NCBI RefSeq assembly: GCF_033568475.1
Contig: NC_133121.1
Span: forward strand, 53,791,905-53,855,904
Reading direction: 5' to 3'
DNA length: 64,000 bases
Source of the DNA: Henckelia pumila
Lineage: Eukaryota; Streptophyta; Magnoliopsida; Lamiales; Gesneriaceae
Shown here piece after piece: positions 33,420 to 45,056 of the stretch. The notes beneath the pieces were generated by a model. That model was not told the DNA's origin. It did not search any database and was given only the letters and a program-made list of their open reading frames with translations. Numbering within the stretch: the first letter of the stretch is position 1; the number at the start of each line of letters is the position of its first letter. The translations under genes were made by a program, and so were the position numbers.

Positions 33420-34944
33420 GGTGTTCAAGAATAAATGGTAACATTGATTAATCTGTTTTCTTCCCATTCTCCATTATTTTTTTTTCGAGTTATTTTGAAT
33501 AAAATTTTTCTTCTCTTACTTTACATGATCGGTAAAAGGGTTGGAAGGGGTGGGATGGTTTTTATTTGTTCTTGGTTGAATTCTAGATAGCACAAAATAA
33601 AATGCTAATGACTATCTTTGCCTCTTTTTTTTTTAACACCATTACTGTGCAAATACCAAACTTTAGGTTTCTCGTTATGCTTGTTTTCATTGTTTTCTTT
33701 TTCACATTTAATCTTACTATTGTTTGCGTGTGGTTCTTGCTAACCATTCTCTGGGTTTGTTGTTTATACATCGTGAAAATCTCATTGAAATATTGAATAA
33801 ATTGTTTGATATGCATATCCATATATACTCTCTTTTCTTATTTGGTGGAGATGTAGTTTTTAATATACTTTGGTTCTGAGTAGAGAATTGAGACGGGTTA
33901 GGATAAAGTTAACTCAATACTGTTTTGTTGGAATTTACATTTTTAAACATTGTACTTCAAATTATTTGTGTGTTCCTCTGTAGAGAATAAAAATGATGAG
34001 ATAAACGAAAATGGTCTAATTTGACCAACTCTAATATTTACTTTCTTGGGAATTCTTAAGAACGAATGTAAAGTTGGTTTCTTTGTTTCCCATAAAAAAA
34101 CATGTCTTTTTTCGCAAAAATTACTTGAAGTTCTGTCCTTTTTTATTTCTTTTGATGTGAATCTTTAAACAGTTCAACCATTAATCACCTCAATTGTTCA
34201 AATACATCATGTCTGAAAGAAAAAACCAAAAAACCCCTTTATTTCAACAGATTTCACTGTACCTAAAACTGGCTAGTATCGTGTGATTTTTATATTCTCC
34301 ACAATATTGCTGAAGCAACATCAGAACTTTCACCAACAATAATATGTTTCTACTTAGCCACACTTAAAATTTATCCAAAAGTGTGATCTCAATTTTTCAG
34401 AATTTTCTTCTAAATGTATTATTATTAATAAATTATTTCTGTTCGAGTTTAATTTACTTCTCTTTTACAAATCTTTCAAAAAATTGTTTATTTGTGAGTT
34501 CAATTCTTAATTTTGATTATCTTTACTATGAGTATTTTATGAGTGATGTCAAACTAACAATATATTTTTTCCCTCTTTAGGTGATCGAGCTATTTTCTCT
34601 TAGCTCCATTGAAGTTATCCATCAATCAATGGTCAAGTTCACTGATCAAGGGCTATTTGAACATCGAACGACAACCATACATTTAAAATTTATAATATAA
34701 TTAAAATGGCAGAGGAAGAAGTTTGGATAAGTTTATATTTTTATATCATTTGTATAGAGTTTTTACTCGTAGTTATAGTTTATTTTTTATGCGATTGAGT
34801 CTAATGCCTAAAATCGCTTACATGTTTGTAAGTAATAAATGAATAACCTATTTGTGGTTTTGTTGAGAAATTGTGTTCAAAATTTTATTGTTCTTTAGTT
34901 TTTAAAATATTTTTTTATGTTATTTATGTTTTTATATTTTTTTT
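33420..34944. other. AT-rich stretch left of the Ulp1 gene
   Basis: No coding sequence recognised. It may contain the 5' flank or terminal repeat of the MULE. I compared it by eye with the sequence right of 47740 and found no convincing inverted repeat. Confidence 0.35.
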
Positions 34945-35589
34945 TAGCGTAGGTAAAGTTGAAGCCTCAATTATCGAGAAAGAAACACTTTGAATGCAAG
35001 TTAAGTTTAAACTCTCATTTCAAAAGTGTATCAGAGACAATCAAAGAATGCCTCAATGATGCGGAGATGATGAATATGGTTGATGAAACTCAATTTGGTA
35101 ATTTAATTAAGTATGTCGGAGATTACAATTTATCCATCCAGATCATATGGTTCTTAATGGCTAGACAAACATGCATATCTACTAGTGATGAGTAGTGGAT
35201 GGTTGTGAATCAACGCACTTTGAGATTTTCAAAAATGGAGTATGCACTTATAACTGGACTTGACTGTTCGGAAGAGCTTCCTGTAGTTAGAGAGACGATG
35301 CAATTTTGAGATAGACATTTTGGTGGAAATGAAAATGTATGTATTGAGGAGGTGGCAGAAAATCTTGTAAATATTTTGGTGCAGCTGTTCTTTGGCCAGT
35401 TCGACAAAAGACTGTTCCTCAAGTTGATGATATGCTTTTGCGTCTGGTATAAGATTTGGATTTTTTTAACAAATATCCTTGGGGAACGATGGCTTATAGA
35501 GAAGTGCTTAAAAGTTTAAAGCGAGATTTAACTCGAATAAGAAGAAAGACAAGATTGTCGAATATGGAGCGTTTATCTTGAATGGATTT
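34945..35589 (+). pseudogene. MULE-borne Ulp1-type gene, DUF1985 part, left of the insertion
   Basis: After a TTTTTTTAGCGTAG-like acceptor the plus strand reads LSRKKHFECKLSLNSHFKSV, then IIWFLMARQTCIST and, beyond a TAG at 35193-35195, KMEYALITGLDCSEELP. The last matches the DUF1985 signature found in Ulp1-like proteins captured by plant MULEs. A TGA near 35307 and frame changes in 35400-35580 follow. At 35589 the exon is cut by a gypsy element and resumes at 42321. Confidence 0.75.
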
Positions 35590-37529
35590 TGTGAGACCTC
35601 AATTCTAAAAAACTAATCTTGGATTAGACAACAATCAAGCAAACAAGATCCAAGACTAAAAGCAAGATTTTTTTTTTTTTTTTTACCAGGGGGTGCGCCC
35701 GGGCGGCTAAAAACTGCAGCCTGGGCGCCTCCCAAAACAGCAACCTGCTGTTTTGCTCGAGGGGGGGGGGGGGGGTTGCGCCCGGGCGACTAAAAACTGC
35801 AGCCCAAGCGCCCCCTGCTGCAAAACTAGGGAACAACAGAAAAACAAGGAGGCTTGACTCCAAAACTTACAAAACGAAATCATGCATTACAACGCAACTC
35901 AAAACGTTAATACACATGCATACTCCAATACAAAGTAGTTCTAAAGTTATACAATCTCAAACTAATAGAACATGCTTCCGTATAGCTTATTCAATACAAA
36001 ACAAGTTCGAATACGATCTAAGTTCGGTTACAAACTCGACTTATAAAACAACAAGGCCTCACTCTATCAACTCTTCCACCTAGTCACGCAATCTCTGACT
36101 CGGTCCTGCCCCACCTGTCGCCAAGTACACATACAAACAAAGACAACAGCCGGATAATCCGGTGAGAATAATATTCCCAGTAAAAGAGACTATCATGCAA
36201 TATCATAAAAACATCTCAAACGAAATGTATCATCTTACAGATATTCAAATAACAACCATGCAATTCCACAAGCATGTTTAAAACTCAATTCATATGCATA
36301 AATGCAATGCATGTCTTTGAAATATGGGATTATCAAGTCGGATAATCAAAAGAATTGCTGCTTTTGCTTTTGGGATCCCGAGGACGAGATCACGTAAACA
36401 ACTCACCGACTCTCCCGATTGAGGTGGTGCTACGTATCTCCATCCTCTAGACTTTGGTGCGACTATAAGGAGTATGCTAGCACTAGGTGAAACGGCTACA
36501 CCCAGGCCACTCACAATATAATCCCCAAAACGTCTATCATAAAAGGGCCGTCCTATCCGCTGCTTAAATCAATGATTCTTGGCTCAAGATGAATGCAATG
36601 CAAACATAACTCAATCAACTAGATTCAAGTAAAAGCAAATAACATGCAAGTATGTGATTCTTTGGAACACTCGAATCAAGTCGGATTCGAGTCAAATGTT
36701 CCATTCCAATCTAAGTCATCTTATACCTCTTTTCAACAACGTCGATGCTCCAAACCGGCTACAATCTTCAAAGCTACACAAGGTTGAAATCTTGCAACTC
36801 CAGTAGCTTCAATCAATCTATCAAAAGAAGCCATCAAGATCAATATTGGCATTCAATCTCTCAATCAAACATAACTCAATCAAAACTATGAAACGATATC
36901 CAAACTTCAAACTGACGGCATAACGGCTATAATCTGATCAATCCGGAAATGCAGACAGCCTAATATCAATCCAATAGACTCAAATCAACCAACAATACCT
37001 CAAAACAAACCAATTCTAACAAATCATAAAACTCAACTTTCGAAAATCCCTTCAAAAATTCATAACAATTCCGAACGTCGCTCTATTTCAAAACCGACAG
37101 ATAATAAACGATCAGAACTCTTCCAAGATCAACATACTCGAATCTCGAACGATTCTAACAACATCCAAAAACTAGAAAGAACCTGATCGTAGAAAAATTT
37201 ACGATATAACGGAGCTCTTGCTGCAGTGATCGCTAATCTGCCTTCAGAAATAATTTCTAACGGACGGATCGAGCTCGAACTGAAATCCCAAAGCTTGGAA
37301 ATCTTTGGAGGCATCTTCAATGGAGGGGAATCGTGCAAGGAAGAAGGAGGTGAAATGAAGACTAGTCAAAGGGCTAAGATAATATATAAAAGTCCATATT
37401 TGCATTTTTGTCCCTGAAAAAATCCGAAATTTGCAAAAAGGACCCTGATCAAAATCCAGTCGGCTCTTGAACTCGGGAATCTCCGATTATCTCAAATAAA
37501 GTTGATTAAGATAAAATCGGGGCGTTACA
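35590..37529 (-). repeat. 3' LTR of the gag-only element
   Basis: Direct repeat of 40379-42320 with a few percent differences. A 17-18 base poly-G run occurs near 35760-35777 and a T-run near 35668-35684; both differ in length from the other LTR. Confidence 0.92.
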
Positions 37530-38815
37530 ATTCTCCCCCTCTAAGAAAAGATTTCGTCCTCGAAATCAAACACGGTTCTAACACGAACTGTGTCTCTCCA
37601 ATTTACTCCTTCAAGTCCGTCAATCCAAAGTTGACTCATTCTCGTTAGAATAATCTTCCTCTGCTTAGTCACAATTCGATTCATCTTTGGTTCCAAAACA
37701 GGTGACACAGAAAATCACCTCCAATCAATGGAAATCTTCTTCTCTTCTCGTACAACTCTTGAAAAGTGCATTCAAGAATTCACCAAAAAAAAACTGTCGT
37801 TGTACGAAGTCTCCACAATAATTCGGAGTTCTGCCAACTAGTGCTAAGTCGAGCACTACAACTCGTGGCATAACTTCAAAAGATCAACTCATCTGCTCTG
37901 GTTTTCCGTCGTTCTGAGGATATCGAACTAAAAAAAGTTGAAATCAGACAACAAAATATCATCATAATCTATGCCGAAGAACGAGTGCATCAAGGATATC
38001 TGTCTAAACTAACAGACTTCGGCAAAACATGACATCTGACGACCTCTAACAAGATATCAATCCTCTAGTCTTGACTGAAAGTCATTCTGTACAGAAAATG
38101 GTAGCCGATTCCAATAATCGGTCAATCGAAGTTAGATAGTAGATAAAATAAGAACAGCTCAAAACATCAGTTGCTGCATACAATTCCTCAGATAAATATT
38201 CGCAGTCAGAAATCTCATATTATCTAATCCTCTTCTCTATTTCCAAATCAGTTCCGTCTGCGAAAACAAGTACTCCAATTCCTAAGATTAGAACAGATCA
38301 TGAAAATTCCTCATAAGACAAAAGATAACAGATCTTCTGATCAATAAGATCGCAGCGAGCTCAAAGTCCAGATTCAGAAATTGAGTCTCGAGCGTCTTCA
38401 GCTGTTTCGATGACTAGACTAGAGCGTGATTCCTCTGAATAAGATTATATCCCAAAATCTCGATAAGAAGAGATCACTGATCGGCCTAAATTCCAACATC
38501 AATCACACAATCGAAGAAGACCAATCGATCCCAAAGAATTCAGACGGTGAAGAATAACATACAACTGCTTGGTACCAATATCCGCAATACGATTCTCAAA
38601 AACTCTGAAAGATCGGTACAATTCTCATTCCAAAAAGCTAAGAAATCAACGATAATAATTCCTAGTCTCAACTAATTCTTCTGAAAAAATCCGGTGAATA
38701 GAAATTAACAACACTACTGGAGTATTCATCAATTCGAACGATTTCAACAATTGATTAGAGGCACGATAAACATTAAACAGATTCTTCAATAAGAAGGCAA
38801 GAAACTCGCCAGTAT
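37530..38815 (-). other. Interior of the gag-only element without pol
   Basis: The minus-strand end GAGGACGAAATCTTTTC and purine tract AGAGGGGGAGAA (about 37531-37560) precede the 3' LTR. The remaining 1.25 kb has no recognisable reverse transcriptase, RNase H or integrase. It is probably a replaced or badly decayed pol region. Confidence 0.6.
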
Positions 38816-38921
38816 CTAACAGTCCAATAAGAATAGGAAACCAAATTCAAACGTTACCTGATCTATCATTATCGGGTGCAGCCTGAGTCTACTGATCCTC
38901 AAACAGAGCAAAAACTCGTGC

Positions 38922-40076
38922 CTATTGTCTGGGAGGCTGGCTTCCATACTGATTACCTTCCTGAAAATTCTGCTGCTGAGGTTGGAAAGAGTGGACGGTA
39001 GGTGCTTGCTGCTGAGGCTGAGCTGACTGTCTCGAAGAACTTCCACTTTGTGCTTGCTCAGGGACACGCTGAGGACACGTTCTTGCAAAGTGCCCCGCCT
39101 GGTTACAAATATGACAGCTTCCAAAAATACCTCTACACTGATAACTGGAGTGTCGACCTCCGCAATTGGCACAAGACATGCCTGACTGTCCCGAACTCTA
39201 TCTCGATCCAAACTGTCTCGAGCCACTAGAGCTCGAAGAACTGGTTCCGTGCTTCTTAAACTTCTTCCCCTTCGGATGATAGTAATCCTTTCTATTACTT
39301 CCACTGCTACAACCTTCAAAACTCAGTGGTTGATTCTGAAATTGAAAGGACTGATTCTGGTAATACGATGGTTGGTTCTGGTATTGAGAAGGTTGTGCCT
39401 GAAACTGTCCTTGTTGCTGTTGCGGCACATACTGACCTCCTCTCTGTCTCCACAAACCTGCTTCAGCACCTTTTGCATGATTCATGGCATCCGCAAAATT
39501 ATCAGGCCTAGAAGTGTTTACCAGCGTGAAGATATCAGGGTTCAGACCATTAATGAACTGGTCGGCTTTAGCTTCCTCATTGTCGGCAATGTGCGGTGCA
39601 AAACGCAACAAGCTATGAAACTTGGCTACGTATTCCTCAATGTTCAAGTTCCCTTGTCTCAGATTTGCAAATTCGGCTCCCTTGTCCTTTCGGTACGAAA
39701 CTGGAAAAAACCGTTTATAAAACTCAGACTTAAACAGATTCCAGTTAATAGTTGTACCTCGGTTCTCCATGGACCTCTTCGTCGTGATCCACCAGTTCTT
39801 AGCAACACCACGAAGTTGATGAATGACCAACCTGGTTCTGCGGTCATCAAAATAGTCCAGGGAATCAAACAACTGATCAATGTCGTCCAGCCAGCTCTCA
39901 CAGTCAATGGGATTCTCTGTACCCAGTAACAAAGGAGGGTTAAACGATTGAAACCTCTTCAGCAGGGTTTCCATAGGTGTCGCTGTGGCATCCATCTGAT
40001 CAGTCTCAGTACTAGCTTGCTCATTCGGAGGAGTAACTGGCGGTGGGTTCCTGTTAATAACTCGTCGAGGACCCAT
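38922..40076 (-). pseudogene. Gag of the gag-only gypsy element
   Basis: Start ATG at 40076, 300 bp after the primer site. The gag domain reads FNPPLLLGTENPIDCESWLD, WWITTKRSMENRG, FKSEFYKRFFPVSYR and GLNPDIFTLVNTSRPDN. A Gln/Ser-rich linker (YQNQPSYYQNQ) follows. A TAG at about 39198-39200 interrupts the frame. In the same frame it reopens with the zinc knuckle CHICNQAGHFARTC and a second Cys pair (CANC) and runs to 38922. Removing that one codon would leave a gag of normal length, so decay is recent or mild. Confidence 0.88.
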
Positions 40077-40361
40077 CTGATAATCAAAGGTTAGGACACA
40101 AGATATCTCAATCGCTGCAATCGGTGCCCTTGCAACCTCTCAGAATTCCGGATACAGGTGAATTACATTTCATATTTCAAATAATTCATGCTTTACAAAT
40201 TAAATCACATAATCATGTAACTCAAATAATTCTCAACAATAAAGCATGCTCGCATGGTATTCAAACAAATCAATTTAAATAACTCAATCACATGCGAGAA
40301 TTCAATTCATGCGGACTCGATCTACCCCGCTCACTTCTAAATTCAGTCCAAGAATCTTATC

Positions 40362-40375
40362 GCTCTGATACCACT
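40362..40375 (-). other. Primer-binding site of the gag-only element
   Basis: On the minus strand TGGTATCAGAGCGA occurs a few bases inside the 5' LTR; Met-tRNA type. Confidence 0.88.
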
Positions 40376-40378
40376 TAA

Positions 40379-42320
40379 TGTGAGACCTCAATTCTAAACA
40401 ACTAATCTTGGATTAGACAACAATCAAGCAAAAAAGATCCAAGACTAAAAGCAAGAATTTTTTTTTTTTTACCAGGGGGTGCACCCGGGCGGCTAAAAAC
40501 TGCAGCCCGGGTGCCTTCCAAAACAGCAACCTGCTGTTTTGCTCGAGGAGAGGGTGGGGGGGAGGTGTGAACCCGTGCAGCTAAAAACTGCAGCCCAAGC
40601 GCCCCCTGCTGCAGAAATAGGGAACAGCAGAAAAACAAGGAGGCTCGACTCCAAAACTTCCAAAACGAAATCATGCATTACAACGCAACTCAAAACGTTA
40701 ATACACATGCATACTCCAATACAAAGTAGTTCTAAAGTTATACAATCTCAAACTAATAGAACATGCTTCCGTCTAGCTTATTCAATACAAAACAAGTTCG
40801 AATACGATCTAAGTTCGGTTACAAACTCAACTTATAAAACAACAAGGCCTCACTCTATCAACTCTTCCACCTAGTCACGCAATCTCTGACTCGGTCCTGC
40901 CCCACCTGTCGCCAAGTACACATACAAACAAAGACAACAGCCGGATAATCCGGTGAGAATAATATTCCCAGTAAAAGAGACTATCATGCAATATCATAAA
41001 AACATCTCAAACGAAATGTATCATCTTACAAATATTCAAATAACAACCATGCAATTCCACAAGCATGTTTAAAACTCAATTCATATGCATAAATGCAATG
41101 CATGTCTTTGAAATCTGGGATTATCAAGTCGGATAATCAAAAGAGTTGCTGCTTTTGCTTTTGGGATCCCAAGGATGAGATCACGTAAACAACTCACCGA
41201 CTCTCCCGATCGAGGTGGTGCTACGTATCTCCATCCTCTAGACTTTGATGCGACTATAAGGAGTATGCTAGCACTAGGTGAAACGGCTATACCCAGGCCA
41301 CTCACAATATAATCCCCAAAGCGTTTATCATAAAAGGGCCGTCCTACCCGCTGCTCAAATCAATGATTCTTGGCTCAAGATGAATGCAATGCAAACATAA
41401 CTCAATCAACTAGATTCAAGTAAAAGCAAATAACATGCAAGTATGTGATTCTTTGGAACACTCGAATCAAGTCGGATTCGAGTCACACGTTCCATTCCAA
41501 TCTAAGTCATCTTATACCTCTTTTCAACAATGTCGATGCTCCAAACTGGCTACAATCTTCAAAGCTACACAAGGTTGAAATCTTGCAACTCCACTAGCTT
41601 CAATCAATCTATCAAAAGAAGCCATCAAGATCAATATTTGCATTCAATCTCTCAATCAAACATAACTCAATCAAAACTACGAAACGATATCCAAACTTCA
41701 AACTGACGGCATAACGGCTATAATCTGATCAATCCGGAAATGCAGACAGCCTAATATCAATCCAATAGACTCAAATCAACCAACAATCACTCAAAACAAA
41801 CCAATTCTAACAAATCATAAAACTCAACTTTCGAAAATCCCTTCAAAAATTCATAACAATTCCGAACGTCGCTCTATTTCAAAATCGACAGATAATAATC
41901 GATCAGAACTCTGCCAAGATCAACATACTCGAATCTCGAACGATTCTAACAACATCCAAAAACTAGAAAGAACCTGATCGTAGAAAAACTTACGATATAA
42001 CGGAGCTCTTGCTGCAGTGATCGCTAATCTGCCTTCAGAAATAATTTCTAACGGACGGATCGAGCTCGAACTGAAATCCCAAAGCTTGGAAAGCTTTGGA
42101 GGCGTCTTCAATGGAGGGGAATCGTGCAAGGAAGAAGGAGGTGAAATGAAGACTAGTCAAAGGGCTAAGATAATATATAAAAGTCCATATTTGCATTTTA
42201 GTCCCTGAAAAAATCCAAAATTTGCAAAAAGAACCCTGATCAAAATCAAGTCGGCTCTTGAACTCGGGAATCTCCGATTATCTCAAATAAAGTTGATTAA
42301 GATAAAATCGGGGTGTTACA
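40379..42320 (-). repeat. 5' LTR of the gag-only element
   Basis: Pairs with 35590-37529. Directly followed by the GATTT duplication and the resumed DUF1985 exon. Confidence 0.92.
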
Positions 42321-44489
42321 GATTTGTTCATCCGTTACAAGTAAGATATTTATTTGTTTTCATCTATAAATCAATATATTTGATATTAACTTAGTTATAC
42401 TTTTTTATATGTAGATTCTTGCATATGAATGTATTCCTGGCATTGAAAAGAAGTTTGGCAAGCGAAGAGATGGATTTGACAGAATACTTCCGCGCATGTG
42501 TGGATGGATTTCAAATGATTGACATGTGAAATCATCTCCAAAGTACAATGAAGTTGTTAGAGCATCACATGAGTCTTTAAATCGGGTGAATATTTAGTCA
42601 ATGATATATTTATTTAATATTTTGAATACTCGAGTGTAATTAACCAATGGAATATTGTTATTTGAAATTTACAGATGTTTATTGGTGTGTTGACACCTTC
42701 AAAACTGGAACTAGAAGCCCCGTACATTTTGAATTGTCAATTTCATGATTCAGACCCTGATTTAGCTCATATTCTGCCATTGCTATCGGAGAGAGAAATT
42801 GTATACTGTTATGTAGATAGCAGTCCTGAAAGAGATAGATGCCCTGAAACATTTGATGCACCACACCAAGAAAAAAAATTCTTTTGAGAATATGCAAACC
42901 CAAAGAGTGGATGTACATGACAAGCAGTCGCCTCCACTTCGTCAAGAAGAAGGTCAACCACATACCTCCACACATATTGATCCATGTTCTCCTAGTGTCC
43001 CAAATCATTTTATCTAACTTCGAGATTATATTGACGAGAAGTTTACAAAATTGCAAGCATGTGTGGATGAAAGACTTGCAAAGATTGAGAAGAAGCTTAA
43101 GGAGGTATCTGAACAAGTATAAAAGCAAGAAAAAACACTAGCAGAGACACCCTTTCGGCCAACTATTATACTTCCAAAAGCAAAAAGACAAAAGATATTT
43201 GATAGAAAATGTGTTGATGAAGAAGTTTTGCCATAAGTCACATGTGTTAGTTAATAAGTCATGTTACTTTATTAAATATTTTAAGATATATAATTTTACA
43301 CACAGGTTTTACATCTCCTCTAAATGGACATTCCATGTTCCAAAGAAGCAATCATATCATGCATACTCCCCAACACGTCATAGTCGATGAAGGATCTTCT
43401 GATGCCCAGTTAGTTGGAGATGTGAACAATAATGGTGACAAGAAAGCTTTATTAATATATGTCACGGTTAAAAGGAAATCAAGAAGTCATCGTACCTATC
43501 GTCGCCATTCATGTAATTATCAAAGACACCCCCTGTATTAGCTAGCCATCAACTTGGAACATATAATGGAACATTTAAACCACTTCAAATAGCAAATTCA
43601 GCGAAGCTAATTATAGGTTTGAAGGAGCAAATTAAAGAAATGAAAGGTCTTCGTCAATGCCTAATGGGTGCATACGATAAAGAATGGTTTAATGATTTGC
43701 TCTTGCCTAGGTCATGGCTTGGATCTTCTGTGAGTATAAGTGATCTCATCTATTTAATTTATATATTAATTCTTCATGTTTTTATGATAATCGTTAATTT
43801 TTTTTCTTATTATAGCATATTGATGGGTGCATGAATGGGTTTTTGCTGCTTCAAAAGAAGCATCCTCATTTAGTGCCACAAGACATTTCCATAATGGGTG
43901 GTTATTTTAGCGGAGCTATGGATGATGTCCATTCAAGAATTGAAAAGGGTATGGCTCACTGTCAATGGGAAACATTAATTCAAATGGCTAGAGGATCATC
44001 TAGGAAATGAAAAGTAGCACCGTGGAAAGATGTATCATTTATCCTTGTGCCTTACCATGTCCCCGACCACTGGGTCGCTGTTAAAATCGATATAAAGTCC
44101 ACATCTATCATAATTTATGATTGCAGAATCAGTTTGAACAAAGATATTGATATGGAGTCATATATTCGTCCACTGCAAGTTCTTATTCCTCGATTATTGA
44201 ATATTGTGGGTGTAGAGACAACTGAAACATAAAAGTTTACACGGCCACCGTCTTTCCCTCAAAATAATGCTGGGTTTGTTTACTAATTTTAATGTAATTT
44301 TATTTTACAATTCTTTGATGTGTAATTTAATAACATGTTTTTTGTAGAGGTGATTGCGGTGCATGGGTGATCAAGACTATCGAGGTTGCATTGGCATGGC
44401 TCAGTCCGTATGAAATAAATGACAAGATAGTCGACTCATTAAGATCTTATTTAGCAGCATGTGTCTGGAATGGAGATTGGATTTTGTAA
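42321..44489 (+). pseudogene. MULE-borne Ulp1-type gene, right part with protease domain
   Basis: The interrupted exon resumes at the insertion point and ends at a GTAAG donor near 42343. The next exon starts after a TATATGTAG acceptor at about 42414 with ILAYECIPGIEKKFG, normal for DUF1985. Middle exons (42674-43250) contain a Glu/Lys coiled coil. The C-terminal cysteine protease domain reads DHWVAVKID (catalytic His 44068-44070) and IIIYDCRIS (Asp). Across a GT-AG intron ending at 44347 comes GDCGAWVIK with the nucleophile Cys at 44355-44357; the stop is at 44487-44489. His, Asp and Cys are all retained, but in-frame stops (for example 44230-44232) make it a pseudogene. Such SUMO-protease-like genes are known as cargo of Kaonashi-type MULEs. 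Confidence 0.82.
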
Positions 44490-44661
44490 ACATGAATTGG
44501 TGGGTGTTGCATGTTTTGTAGCTTTAAAATTTCGTACAAGTGCAAACAAAAACTAATATCTGCAGCGGTTGTATTGAAATAGTGTTTTGTGTTATTTTGG
44601 ATCCCACAATTTAGTAATTGTCTTATATAAGTGAGTCATTTAATTTTTTTAAGAAAGTTTA

Positions 44662-45056
44662 ATTTACTCTATTACGGTATATTAACATGGATATGATTGT
44701 ACAAAATTTGAATCAAGTGTGAAATAATTAGCGAGTGAGGGCGACCGAATGGCGACCGAGTGATATAGTAAAAAACGTGAGTCAATGGATGTTTTTAAGG
44801 ATATTTACTCTATTACGGTATATTAACATGGATATGTTTGTACAAAATTTGAATAAGTATGAAATAAGTCAAAGAGCGACTGAGGGCGACCGAGTGATAT
44901 AGTAAAAAAAGTGAGTCAATGGATGTTGAATCAAGTGTGAAGCTACAAAATTTGATATATTCAATCTTTCACTGTATATTCACATTGATATGAAGCTACA
45001 AAATTTGAATCAAGTGATAAATAAGCCAAAGAAAAATTAAGAGAGATCGAGAAATA
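44662..45056. repeat. Tandem repeat, about 142-bp period, left of the transposase
   Basis: Two good copies (from about 44662 and 44805) start TTTACTCTATTACGG and contain TTAACATGGATATG, ATTTGAAT and GGGCGACCGAGTGATATAG. A third, worn copy follows near 44960. The GGGCGACC word resembles that in the array at 47288. Confidence 0.75.

Larger units (their letters stand above)
35590..42320 (-). mobile_element. Gag-only Ty3/gypsy element inserted in the Ulp1 gene
   Basis: 6731 bp between GATTT duplications (35585-35589 and 42321-42325). LTRs lie at 35590-37529 and 40379-42320 (about 1.94 kb); on the minus strand they begin TGTAACGCCCC and end GGTCTCACA. The primer site is on the minus strand right after the 5' LTR. 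Gag is present but no pol domain is recognisable in the 2.85-kb interior, so the element is non-autonomous. It shares LTR words (TTCTCACCGG, ATCCGGCTGTTGT) and gag similarity with the element starting at 55371, so they are one lineage, probably chromovirus-like. Confidence 0.92.

Noticed and set aside
39249..39929. 226-codon plus-strand open frame
   Set aside because: It is the antisense shadow of the gag gene at 38922-40076.
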